A stretch of DNA of 64,000 nt, from contig NC_090782.1 in NCBI RefSeq assembly GCF_040054535.1, forward strand, positions 24,540,501-24,604,500, written 5' to 3'. A model generated the notes under the pieces. The model had not been told where the DNA came from, made no database searches, and saw nothing but the letters and a program-made list of their open reading frames with translations. The position numbers and the translations under genes were made by a program. The stretch's first letter is position 1. Each line of letters begins with the position of its first letter. Of this stretch, positions 1 through 11,500 are shown in pieces. The DNA is from Antennarius striatus. Taxonomy: Eukaryota; Chordata; Actinopteri; Lophiiformes; Antennariidae.

Positions 1-3000
1 GGAGATGCTGGAGAAAAGCTCGTCAGATCCTCTCTGAAACGGGAAGAAACGTTCGCGTGAAACGAAACACCAGGGAAAAATCAAGCAAAGACAAACTGGG
101 TTCTTCTTTATTGCTGGTTCCAGTAAAACACATGCAGTGGAACGCCGTGGCCACCAGAGGTCTCCAGAGAGCCTCGTGTCACGATGGCCCCTTCAACAAG
201 ATGAAGAAATAAAATGGGAGGGGGGCAGCGGATGTGAATGCAAACCAGATGTGGACAATCCAGCTAAACCCCCCACAGACAAAGAGCTGCTGGACAGGAA
301 GGGGAGGAGCTCCCCTGATGGCTCACAGCCGCCACACGCCAGCAGAATAAAAACCCCCTAATACACCCCATAATAGCTCTTGATTTGCAGTGGAGGCAGA
401 AACATCTAAAGGCCGTTTCAGTCCGACGTGGACGCACGAGCGTCTTTAAAACAGCTGAGCCAGCGCTAATGTCGCTGTAAGCTGGACTGAGGGGCGGGGC
501 TTATCCATGCTCCGCCCACAGCGAAGCTGGGGAGACGGGTCTAGTGACAGTAACCCGAGCCGAGGACGTCAGGTGGAACAAAAACATCCCCCAAAAGCCA
601 ACAAAGAGACGGTCGTTGTCATGGAAACCAGGCAGGACAGGTGGATTTTTTCAAACCGATAAAAACCAGAGGTTTTCTGATTAATGAAATCTTTTATTTT
701 TTCCCATCATAAGACCTAAACGCATGAACCAATGACCAGCCGGTCATGTGTGTGTGTGTGTGTGTGTGTGGGGGGGGCTGCTTGTGTTTCCACCACACAA
801 GCAGCCCCCCCTCCACAGGAACCTGATCAGGGTCGCGTCTGAATGAAAGCTTCTCGGGTTCCTGGCGTGAATAATGGAGCAGGAACCCGAGTCGGGTCGC
901 TGGATTTGTACCGGGGTAATCTGATTACACCGCACCTGCCGAGTTCCTCCATCACAGCTCCGTTTGTGTAGCTCCCATCAAATCAAATGCACACACACGG
1001 AAACAATTTGTTCATCAAATCAATACCAATATTCCAATAACTGACAAGATTGATGATCTTTTATTTCTTGTCATCTCTTCCATCAGTTCAGAGAATTTGT
1101 TTCTCTGCAGCATCAAGTTGTCTTTTTGTCACAGGAATCTAAATACCTTCAGGTTCTTACAGATTAAAAAGGAATAAATTAATCAAAAGGATTCAGTGAT
1201 ATCATTGTTACACAGCATCACTTCACAAAAACTGAAGAAGAAACTCGCTTTGAAAACAAACAGGAAACGCCTGCCAGCCCCGCCCCCCCTCACAGCAAGT
1301 GCATGCTAACACGTTTAGCTTACAACAGCGTGAATAATCTTGCCCGACAACACACACACACTATTTTTCCCAGCATGCTATGTGGAACTGAATCGGTTCA
1401 GATCCGAGTGTTTACACTGCTGTCACAGGAACCAGATGAGAATCTGGTTCAGGATCAGGTGTGACGGCAGCAGGGGGAGCCGACGGACCGATCCGGGAGG
1501 TTCACACGACTCGCCTCGGGCCGCGAGACCCAACAGAGAATGTCCAGAGAATCCCCCAGCATGCCTTGCTCGCATCCTTTCCTCCCCCTGCTGTCATGTG
1601 AATTTGATTCAGATTCTTGTCCCGCGGCAACAGCGATCGCCGCTCCGGCGCTGCCGACATACCAAACATGATTACTGAGAGGGGGGTGGGAGTGTGAGCA
1701 AAGGCTGCTGGGAGATCAGGCAACGCCAAACAGAAAAACACTGAAGTGTTTTCTCTTCATGCACGTTCATGCGTTGTTTGTGTTGTTGTTGGTTTGTTCA
1801 GTGTGAACAAAACAACCCTGAAAAACATCAGTGAAGGAAGACCAAGAAATCGTTCCTTATTGATCAGAAGTTCACGTCTCATTCGTGCGCAAACGGACAC
1901 GAAAATCACACACGTTGAGTTCCTGGGACGAACACACTCAGTTTGAGCCCGTTTGTTACCATGGAAACAGAAAGACCAACAAAAATTCCTATGTAGCTGC
2001 TCTAGTCAAGGTAACAGCACCGCCTGGAGGCCTGGAGGCTGAAGGCGACTGATTGAAAACTTTTTTATGTTGTTCTTCCTGGAATAAACAAAGTGAAATC
2101 GGCACTTGAGTCCCTTCAGAGGAATAAAACGCACTGTTGATGACTAATCTGATTACCCCGGGGCGGGTTGTGGAATGCGACTAAATTCAGTCCCGTTAGT
2201 TCTCTGGGGCGGCTTCAACACCATTAACAGAGGAAAGCTAAGTGCTCCCAGATGGCGATGCCTCCTTCTGGTCAGACACAAACAAGAAGCAGAGACGTTC
2301 ACAGCAGGAAACCAACCAACCAGAGGAAGAGCAGGAGGAAGAGGAGGAAGCAGAGGTGCCTACCTTAGTACCAACTGTTATATCTTGATGGACACTGCTG
2401 TGAAGAAAAGAAAGCGTGTTAGAAGCAGAAGGGAGAGAAACTCAAAACAACCAGCAAAATAAAGTTTAAAAAAAAAGTGTAAAATGAGGTTAGAAAGGAG
2501 CCGCCTGAGAGACGAGACGCAGGGAGAAGGAGCCCAGCAGAGAGGAAGAACGAGGTAGCTCCACCATGAAACCCTCACAGCGCCCTGATGGAGATCACCA
2601 GGCGATGGAGATCACCAGGCGATGGAGATCACCAGGCGATGGAGATCACCAGGTGTTGGAGATCACCAGGTGTTGGAGATCACCAGGCGATGGAGATCAC
2701 CAGGTGTTGGAGATCACCAGGCGATGGAGATCACCAGGTGTTGGAGATCACCAGGTGATGAAGATCACCGGCTGTTTCCATGGTGATGAACACAAATTCA
2801 TTGAGGAGGATTTCCTGAACAATTCTTAATAGAATCCATATTTGTAATCACAACGTCTCATTTCTGTTTAAGTGATTAGATGAACGCTGTATTTAAGTTT
2901 TGAAACCTATTTTAAAACTTCTGAAATTTTAATTTCCTTCTCATTGGTTCTGAAATAACTTTCACTTTTTTGTAATTTCAACGGTAACTTCGGACCCGTA

Positions 3001-3225
3001 AAATCCAAACGATCCTGAACCTTAAAGCTTCCACTGAAGTGACGATTTTATTAGCACATTTTATGACATCATCACCGGAATAATGGCGTTCAAATCCTTG
3101 TTCAAACAGGAACAGATGTGAAATCATCTCGATCCAAACCGCCCTGAGTTCACGCGGCTGGAGGTGATGGAGAACGTTCTCACGTCCTCACTAACGTCAG
3201 AAACATTCACACAAATACGATCTGT

Positions 3226-3266
<41 letters not shown>

Positions 3267-5825
3267 TTGTTTATTTGCATTCCCCTCTGTGCACACGTTC
3301 CACCTGTGCAACATGAACACAATGTCAGTCGTTCAAGGACAGAAGAAGAAAACACCTTCATTCCATCACAGGACGAACACGACTTCCTCAATGTGCTTAT
3401 TTAGTCTAAGTCTCCTGTGATTGGAAGAGAAGGTAACACCCCCACAACGCACCACTGAAGGATCCCACTTCAGGTACATGCACTGATTGATTTACTATTT
3501 CCTGTTTGTCACTTCCTGTAACAACCAGTAGGATTTTATCGTCACATTTTTACCAGATGAATTAAATACGAAAAGCAGCAAAGAGAGACAAGTGTGAATC
3601 AAGCCCCGCCTGCCTCCAGTGACATCATAGGTGGGCCACGCCCTCCAACCAAGAGAGCTAACGGGACGCTAACGGCGTCACGTGTCTAAAAGTGCTCCGG
3701 AGTTTCATTCAGTCGCTCTGCAGCCGCGTAAAACACACATTAGCGTAGCATTTAGCTCGAATTGAGCTCCAATCAGGCGCAATTCAGCCGTGCAGACAGA
3801 TTTCATGGCCTTTTAGCATGACCCGCCTACGCTTAGCTGTCCCCCCGGCGGTCTCCAGAAGGAAATTAAAAGATGTTTGTTTTGAAGAAGCTTTGCAGTC
3901 GAGTTATTTTATGCGAGTGTGAAAATGCGTTGACATGGATTTGACAGAGCAAACGGAATCAACAGGGTGTGGCGACGGTTTAATGTTTGCTGCTGGGGGT
4001 TTTTTTCCTTTGTGTCCAGATCTGACCCAGTTCATAAAAATAAAAACAAACAGGCCTCCAATGTTTTCCTCATTCCATGTTTCTTGTACGATTTGTCCTT
4101 GTCCTTACAGGAACTTGTCACGTGTCGGTAATAAATCATCTGATCTGCTAATGATCGACTGACTTCCATAGTCAACACTGCAGGATTAATTCCTGGTGCG
4201 TATTTTAAAAACCCATTAAATGTGTCTGTTAGCAATCCGGATCGATCTAAGAAAGCAAAAGCTGCAAACACAAGTCATGATCACCTAACTTCACGTGTAG
4301 CGTGTGGAAATAAGAGCGTGGCGCTCCAGTTTCGACGGGAGGTGGAACCGGCTGGTTGGGCTGACGCTGATGTTGCCTGAACCGACTAAACCAGTCGGAA
4401 ATGGCCCCTCGGGGCGTGAATAAGCCCTGACACGGGGCAAACAGTCCCGCCTGAACCCACATCTCCATGCCTCTTGAGTGCAGCCGGCTTTATCGGATCT
4501 AATAGCTTAAAGAATACACACGTTTGATCAAATGTGTGATCAAAGAACTCGTGTTATTTTTAACTTCACCAGCAGGAACCGTTGACACCTGCAGAACAAA
4601 CTGGTTGGTTGACTTGAGCTTCCTCCAGGTGCCAACAATTCAGTTCCGTCTGGGTGGCGTTCCCCCGCTCAGGTCGGACGCTTTGATTCGAATGTGGCAG
4701 CTCACGCTCATCCATCGACGCGTCCGACCGCCCGGCGTTCACACGTCAGTCGGGTTTCATCTGCCTCACCCAGAAAAACAGATTCCACACAGTGAGAGGG
4801 GAACACCTGGTCTGCGTCGCCATCCCCTCCTCCGGTCGCTGGTCTGATGGTGCCTCCTCAATGTGCGCATGCGCGAAAGAAAAGCCACACACAAAAAAAA
4901 TCCAATCTGACCATATCCGTGTGAAAGTGGCTGACATCCGATTTTAAACAGATCCGACACAAACCTGAGAGGAAGAGGAAGATGATTCTCCCACATTAGG
5001 GCCCAAATGAAGGCTGAAGATGAGACAGGAAGCTGAATGACCGGGATTAGGTGGGATTAACCGGCTTTAAACACTTTAAACGACTTAGAACATAGCAGCT
5101 ATAATTCAGCTCGTTCATCGCTTTAGTTTGTACCGACCGGAGGAGAATGGACCCGATTAGACTAATCAATACTTAAACCAATCAACTCCAACCTGTGGAC
5201 ACAACCCAGCGTTCTGTCGCCTTTAAAGAGACTTTTTAAAAGGAGAAAATAACGTTTTATGTCAAAGCATGCCTGCATGGACAACTTCTAACTTTAATCC
5301 TCCTTCTGTAAAACTAAAAGAATCAAATTTAAACGGATTTAAATTCCCTTCCAGACTGGAATAACCTGAGTTTTACTAGAATAAACCTGAATCTGGAGCG
5401 ATCGTGAAGTGGATCCGTCCGGCGGACACCCCGGTGGGCGTGAGCGCTCCCTCCGGACGGAGCTATAGCTGGAGGCCCCGCTGGGTGACATCTATCGGTC
5501 CAATCTAACTATTAAATGCCTCTAACTGCTTCTTTCTCCTCGGGAATGGTTCCTGTGGGCTGTTAACGGAGTGAAATGCGGATTTATGCCCACTCGATTC
5601 GGCCCGTCCCGCGGCTAACTACAGCTAGCTCTGCTAGCTTCCTGTTAATGCCCGAAAAACAACTTCGCTGACAGCTAAGCTAGCAGCGGAAACATTAGCA
5701 CATCTCCACAAAAACGGTTTCTGACGACAAGTCGCTGTAATTTCTCTCATCTATCGGTTCAAAAGCAGTTGAAGTTGATTTAAAGTGAGTGTTCGCGTCA
5801 GGAGGAGGAGAACTCACCCGTCCAT
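1..5825 (-). CDS. ptbp1: Polypyrimidine tract-binding protein 1, N-terminal exons (partial, runs off left edge)
   Basis: Three spliced pieces are readable on the minus strand. Exon 1 coding is 5825-5818: ATG GAC GG, then the donor gtgagt, giving MD plus two bases. Exon 2 is a 34-nt micro-exon, 2397-2364, with a long pyrimidine tract and cttcacag acceptor and a gtaggc donor; it completes the glycine and reads SVHQDITVGTK. Exon 3 begins at 33 after tttcag and reads RGSDELFSSIS to the edge. This matches the conserved PTBP1 N-terminus (MDG, then a short linker ending VGTK, then RGSDELFS), including the same intron phases as the mammalian gene as I remember them. PTBP1 is a nuclear RRM protein that represses exon inclusion; this segment carries its nuclear import/export signals, and the four RRMs lie beyond the edge. 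RGSDELFS favours ptbp1 over ptbp2. Which teleost duplicate it is cannot be told. Confidence 0.88.
34..2363 (-). other. ptbp1 intron 2 (non-coding content)
   Basis: Intron between micro-exon 2 and exon 3 of ptbp1. It holds a (TG)n tract at 747-770 followed by a G run, and otherwise mixed-sequence DNA with no coding signal I recognise. The minus-strand AATAAA at 112-107 lies inside this intron, so it would be a cryptic poly(A) signal if anything. Confidence 0.6.
2587..2767. repeat. 17-bp minisatellite
   Basis: About 10.6 tandem copies of a 17-bp unit of the form GATGGAGATCACCAGGC, with a GCGATGG/GTGTTGG variant alternating between units. It lies in ptbp1 intron 1, about 190 nt upstream (in gene sense) of micro-exon 2. 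Because 17 is not a multiple of 3, every frame reads a 17-residue repeat, which makes a spurious open frame. Confidence 0.93.
3231..3263. repeat. (TG)n microsatellite
   Basis: Uninterrupted TG dinucleotide tract in ptbp1 intron 1. Confidence 0.97.
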
Positions 5826-5960
5826 TGCACAACACGGAACTGCGGAGCAACAGGTTCCAGCCAGTGGCCAGCAGCACAGCCCAGCCACCGAGGCTAACAA
5901 CGGACAAAATGGCGACCGGGTGCCTGGGCGCTCTGATTGGTTCATTAGGAATCCGTAGAG
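5826..5960 (-). promoter_or_regulatory. ptbp1: ptbp1 5' UTR and core promoter region
   Basis: On the minus strand the exon-1 leader lies just upstream of the ATG at 5825. It contains the motif GCCATTTTGTCC at about 5903-5914, a YY1-type initiator-proximal site frequent in TATA-less housekeeping promoters. The surrounding 5400-5960 is CpG-rich and there is no TATA box at a suitable distance. The transcription start is inferred to be within or just upstream of this stretch. Confidence 0.55.
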
Positions 5961-6204
5961 GCGGGTCTAAACGCTGATTGGTTGTCGTGACGGGCTGAAC
6001 AAAGATGTGACATATGGGTTGGATGAAGGGGAGGGATTTAATGGCACAAAGATCGTTAATGATGAAGATTCGTGTCTATGTGGAGAAAAAGCGGACATAT
6101 TTTAATAGCAGGTAAAAGTGCTGAAAGACACGTTCGTGTGTTAGAAAGTAATAACGATAAATATCAAATAACTCTCGTTAGCTTATCTATAAAATACGCA
6201 GTGA

Positions 6205-6600
6205 ATAAATGCGATAATTAAAATTCAATTCAATCCAAAAAACTTTATTTGTCCACAAGAGGCAGTTGAAGGCACATAAAGCAGCAGTGCAAAAGACAGA
6301 ATTGATGCACACAAAGGGAACACAAAGTGCAAAAAACAGACTCAATAAATAGAAAATCAACACTAACAAAAATGTACAATATAAACAGTTATGTACAATG
6401 GGGTAATAAGTATATAAAGACTGTGAAAATTCTAAAATTATAAAGATATCCGGCAGACCCTTCATATTGCGGCAGCATTATGTGAATTGGGATGAACAGT
6501 GTAAACATAAACAGTGTAAACAAAACAGTGTGAACATAAACAGGTATGCAAAAATGTAGCAAAGCGCCAACACTATTAAGCTCAGCTTGAATTATGCGGC
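6205..6600 (-). mobile_element. LINE 3'-end-like repeat, minus orientation
   Basis: Starts on the plus strand with AATTCAATTCAATCC and the complement of an AATAAAGTTTTT tail, then GAGGCAGTTGAAGGCACATAAAGC and several AACAGTGTAAACA motifs. The same signature recurs at 24590-24722 (plus orientation) and 55915-56090, which marks a dispersed non-LTR 3' end with an AATTC-type short tail. No protein-coding part is left. It lies between the ptbp1 and stil promoters. Confidence 0.6.
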
Positions 6601-7400
6601 TGGTGAGCATCATGGCAGATGTTCTATTATGAGAGAGCTCAGAGCTTCATGTCTAGTCTGTGGATATTTTAAACTTAGATTAACTCTTTCTGTGATTGAT
6701 TTCCTGCAGCAGAGGAAACCACATCTCTTTTCCACATGCAGGATTCATTCGTGGCCTGAGGTCAAGGAGTGTCCTCATGAGTCCTTTGATGTCTGGACCT
6801 CAGAACTCTGGGAAAGCTGCTGTTTCCTGTGAACTCAAACCACATCATCCAGTTCGCTTTATGGCTGCGGGATTCTGTCCCCTGACTGGAGCTGTTGGCC
6901 CCTGGTGTCAGGGACCGACCGCGATCCGTGTGGGCAGCAGCCAGTTTGCTGGATGCAGTGTCGTGTAACACGCTAATAAATAATTCCTCCACACGCTGAG
7001 TGGTTTATGCATTCAGATGCGATGCAGCTGCTCTGGCATCAATAATTAAACACACCTACAAAGCTTTATTGTGTTTAATATATTTAAATAGTTTGTTTGA
7101 GTTTCTTCCCTTTCGTGATATTTTAAGATCTTTGCGTGCTGTTTTGCATATTCTTATTTTATATAATATACGTACCATACGTTGCATCGTGTATTAAATA
7201 GCCAACATATAAATTATTGTGAACAGGAAATAATAGATCTTAAAATAACAGATGGGCTCTATAAATAAAATATAAAAATGTCACGTTTGGTCCTCTGACC
7301 TGTAGAGGACAACATAGAGCTGCGAGTCTGTTTAACCTGCTCCCGATAACAATAACACGAAGAAGAGAGGAAGAAGGCGGGACTTCCGATTGATCAGAAT
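6601..7400. other. Intergenic, no gene seen
   Basis: AT-rich spacer between the divergent ptbp1 and stil genes. Short open frames lack splice sites and recognisable motifs. Confidence 0.5.
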
Positions 7401-7735
7401 CACTTCTCCTGCGCTTCCTATTGGCTGTTTGAGTTACCCCGCCAGTTGAGTATAGAAACAGCGCCATACTTAAACACCGTTAAAGTTACGTCTCTTACGG
7501 ACAATTTGGCGTCAATTTTGCGTGAATAAAGTAAGTAAAACGCAAGAATCTTTTAACTCTAGTAAACGTGCGGTAAACAACCTTAAAACTCGATCTCCGG
7601 TGAGCTAACGAAGCTAACAGGAGGAGCAGATGCGGAGCGAGCGGGAGGCTAACGTTAGTAGCTAGCAGCGGAACTGACCGGTGTTGCTAGCTTCTCACAG
7701 CCGTCTGCGGTGCGTCTCCGTCGGCCGCAGCAGGC
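7401..7735 (+). promoter_or_regulatory. stil: stil promoter and 5' UTR region
   Basis: CpG-enriched stretch directly upstream of the stil ATG. It holds an ATTGG (inverted CCAAT) box in CTATTGGCTG near 7418-7427 and no clear TATA box in line with a cell-cycle gene. GTAAGTAAAACG near 7530 could be a 5' UTR donor. The start site is not determined. Confidence 0.45.
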
Positions 7736-8536
7736 ATGAGCGTCCCGGTGAGACTCCAGGCGCTGCCGTCTGGAGTTTTTGAAGCGGTTGTTACTCCAGA
7801 AAACGTGAGAGGAAGGTGAGTTAATGTCGACACAAGCTACACCTGCACAGGTGATGGGCGGTTTTATTTAGTTTTCTTTAGTTTGAAACTTGATTCCTAC
7901 AAATACAGATTTTAAGCTGTCGAACAGAGTCATGAGCGTTCCTGCTTGGTTTGTTTTATTATATGTGCAGAGGGAAATGTGTTGAAACTACATCATGTAG
8001 GTAAACACAGTAAAGACAGCAGCGTCCTTGTTTCTGGTCTACACACCTTTATTAAACAGTACGAACATGTCTTTATAAATATTAGCTCACCATGTTAGAA
8101 GCTACCATCCGCTGTGTGACATAAGTAGATAACCTTTTAATGTTTTCTACAAACCACCAGCGAGGAGGTTCTGGGGTCGCCCCACAACTATGGGGATGCT
8201 GGTACCATATAGAATCAATAAGAGAACCTGTATTGGTTTAGAATCTGTTCTATTGATCACCTTCTCGTTCCAGAAGTTCCATCACCTCACTGAGTTTCCC
8301 CAAATCCAGATCCGCTCTGTGGGACGGCAGTCCTGCTGGGGAGAAGCTCCGCCTCCACCTCTGCTCTCACAGGTGCGCTGTTCTCACACACTAACACACA
8401 CACACACGTTCTTCTTTCTACCTGTGTCTGCTTACAGGGTGAGGTTGGTTGTTCTTCCTCTTTACTTCCTGAAGGCCTGCTTTAGCTCCGCCCCCTTTAA
8501 ATCAATTGGTTTCACCAGTGGGAGTCCGTCATCACC

Positions 8537-8576
<40 letters not shown>

Positions 8577-11500
8577 ACAGGAAGCCTCGGTTGGTGCTGT
8601 CGGAGAAAGCCCTGCGTCTGGCGTGGCGTCACGCCCGTCACAATAACAAGCCCCACCTCCACTTCTTCCTCCTGGGGTCGCTGTCTGTAGACACAGGTCA
8701 GAGGTCACCCTCACCTCATTCTCAGCACTGATTGGTGGTCTGGCGTTAACTCCTCCTCCTCTCTGTCCTGCTGTTCCAGATGAAGGGGGGGTCACCCTGA
8801 CCCTGGACCGGTTCGATCCGGGCCGGCATCAGCCCGGACCCCCCGGGCGGGTTCCCTCCGCTTTGCTGCCGGGGGACGTCCTGGTTCCTTGCTTGTTCTC
8901 CATGCAGGCCTCGCCCGACGCCATCGTCCAATCAGAGGCCGAGCTCCACCTCTGTTTCAAGGTGAGTCTGACACCTGCCTGCCAACGATGCTCAGTTACC
9001 ATGGAAACAAACTGAGCTGAAGTCACACGTGTTTATCAATAGGTCTCATTTAAAATTCTTCTTATCATGAACAATGTGGCTGGCTGTGATTGGGTAAATC
9101 TGTCAACCAATCAGAGCCAAGCCTGGTCTGGAGAATAGGCTGGCATTTGGGTCGCAATTAAGTCACGCCCACAAGAGAAACAACAAGAGCTGCGATTGGT
9201 CAGTTTGGTCTTTCGCCAAGCTTAGCTTTTTGTCGTCATGGAAACCGACCATTGATGTCGCACACAGCTGTCTGTCCAAGATGTGAGTTTGTTTGGTGTG
9301 TGTGTGTGTGTGTGTGTAGATAATCATTTCCCCACAGTGATCAGTAGAGTAATGCTCACCTTCATTGCGCCGGTGTCTCAGCTCTCCCACGGTGCGCCTG
9401 TGTCTCAGGTGCTGCAGCAGCAGCTCAGCGGCCGACAGTCTTCGGATCTGTCCCAGCTCGTGACAGTCCGAGGGGGCGTGGTCTGCTCTCGGCAGTGTGA
9501 CTCCGCCTCCTTCAGCCTCAGCTGGTCGTCCGTCTGTCCGTCCGTCGTCGTGGACACCCAGCCGGTCCGGCCGGTACCCATCATTCCCACGGCGCTGCTG
9601 AGAAGCCTGACGAGCATCGACCGGCCACTGCACGGCGCCGGTCGCCAGCGGGGGTGAGAACACGTGTCCGACCAGTAAGCGTCGAGTCCTGAAGGAGCTT
9701 CCAAACCGATTGGTTGATTGATCGACTGATTGATTTGCAGGTTTCTGACGATGGACCAGACCAGGAAACTCCTCCTGCTATTGGAATCCGATCCCAAAGC
9801 CTCGAACCTGCCGCTGGTCGGACTGTGAGTCTTCTCCTGTCGATTGGTTGTTTTTAATCCCGCCCACCTGTCAGTCAAGGGTCATGGAGGGGCTTCTGTT
9901 CAAAGTGACCAATCAGAGGCTCAGATCTCTTTTCACTAACCGTACTTCCTGTCGTGTGACAGCTGGCTGAGTGGCGTCACACACGTGTACAACCCCCAGG
10001 TGTGGGCGTGGTGTCTTCACTTCCTGTTTAGCTCCGCCCTCCAGGACAGGTGAGTTTCCTTCCAGGAGATCAGCTATCGAGGCTCCGCCCCTGTCTCTTC
10101 TGATGTCGCCGCCTCTCTGCCGTTTCAGAGTTTTCTCAGAGAGTCGCCATTTCCTGCTCGTCCTGTTCGGCTCCACCCACAGAGCCCCCCAGTTCTACCA
10201 GTGTCGAGGACCAGAACCAGGACTGGGATCAGGACCACACCTGGACTTCCAGCTGCTGACTTCCTCCCAGTGCGCCGTGTTGTACCAGGTAACGACTCAG
10301 CGGATGTATGAGCATTAGACTGATGAGTTGAACTGTTCCTCCCGACTCACTTGTCTCTGTTCACCTGTGTCTCTGTTCACCTGTGTCTCTGTTCACCTGT
10401 GTCTCTGTTCACCTGTGTCTCTGTTCACCTATCTGTCTACCTGCTTATTTGTGTACCTGCACCTGTGCCTCTGTGCACATTTTGTCTCTGTTCACCTGCA
10501 TATCTATTCACCTGTGTCTCTGCACCTTTGTCTGTGCATCCGTGTCTATCTGTTCACCTGTCTCTCTGCACCTGTGTCTCTGTTCACCTGTGTCCCGTCA
10601 GCACGCGTCGTCGGAGGGTCAGGCGCTGCGTTGTGATCTGGCTCCAGACGCTCGCGGCGGACAGACGGACGTCTTCATGAAGGCGCGCCGCTCCTTCAGG
10701 TCAGTCTTTTCCTGCGGCGCTCGTAAACGCCGACGCGTCATTGGCTCACACGCCACAGCTGACGCCCCCTCTGCCCTGTAGCTCCGCCCCTCCTCTCGCC
10801 CTGTTGTCCATCAGTGATCACGACTCCGGCGTGGAGGACGAAGACCTGTCTCCACGGCCGTCCCCGAGCCCCCACGCCCCCGCCCAGCAGGTCAGGTCAT
10901 CCCCCCCCAGAAGTTTGTCGGTTGAGGAATTGCATCTTGGGAATCGTAGTTCTCTGCTCATGTTCACGCTGCTGTCGCAGGCGAGGCGAGTCCAGCCGTC
11001 GGTGCCGGAGCTGTCGCTGCTGGTGGATGGCAGCTTCACCTCCGCCCAGAGGACAGCCCCTCCCCTTCCGGCCGGGAACGCCCCCACCGCCTCCACCTCG
11101 GCTCCTACCCCGCTCCCCCACCCCCTCCACCTCCACAGCACGCCCAACTCCAACCTGCAGCAGCCCTGCTCCTGCTGCCCCGCCCAAAAACACGACTGCA
11201 CCTCCATCTTTCCCTCCCCAGCTGCTGCTCCTCCTCCCCCACCTCCTCTCCTTCCTGCTCACTCCCACCACCTCCCCCCTCCGCCCCCCCTCAGTCCCGC
11301 TCCTCCTTTCTCCATGCATCACCATACTCTTCTTCCTCCCCCCTCCCACCTGAGCCCTGCTCCTCCTCCCTTTCCTACTCCAACTACTCCTCTGTCCTCC
11401 CATCGCTGTACTCCTCCCCCCGCCTCCACCCAAACCCCTCCCCCCGCCTCCACCCAAACCCCTCCCCCCGCCTCCACCCAAACCCCTCCCACGGCGTCTC

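Larger units (their letters stand above)
2398..5817 (-). other. ptbp1 intron 1 (non-coding content)
   Basis: A 3.4-kb first intron. It contains the 17-bp satellite at 2587-2767 and a (TG)n tract at 3231-3263. The rest is unremarkable. The 5'-most part (about 5400-5817) is CpG-rich and belongs to the promoter island. Confidence 0.6.

Noticed and set aside
107-112. Minus-strand AATAAA as the 3' end of a gene
   Set aside because: It lies in ptbp1 intron 2, 74 nt downstream of no stop codon; the gene continues to the left.
3231-3420. CVCVC and HTHT repeating open frames at every CA/TG tract in the window
   Set aside because: Dinucleotide repeats read open in several frames; no gene content.
5695-5907. 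Minus-strand frame that looks like a signal peptide at the ptbp1 promoter
   Set aside because: It begins at TTG, not ATG, and runs through the ptbp1 5' UTR and donor site. The ATG at 5825 with MDG is the real start.
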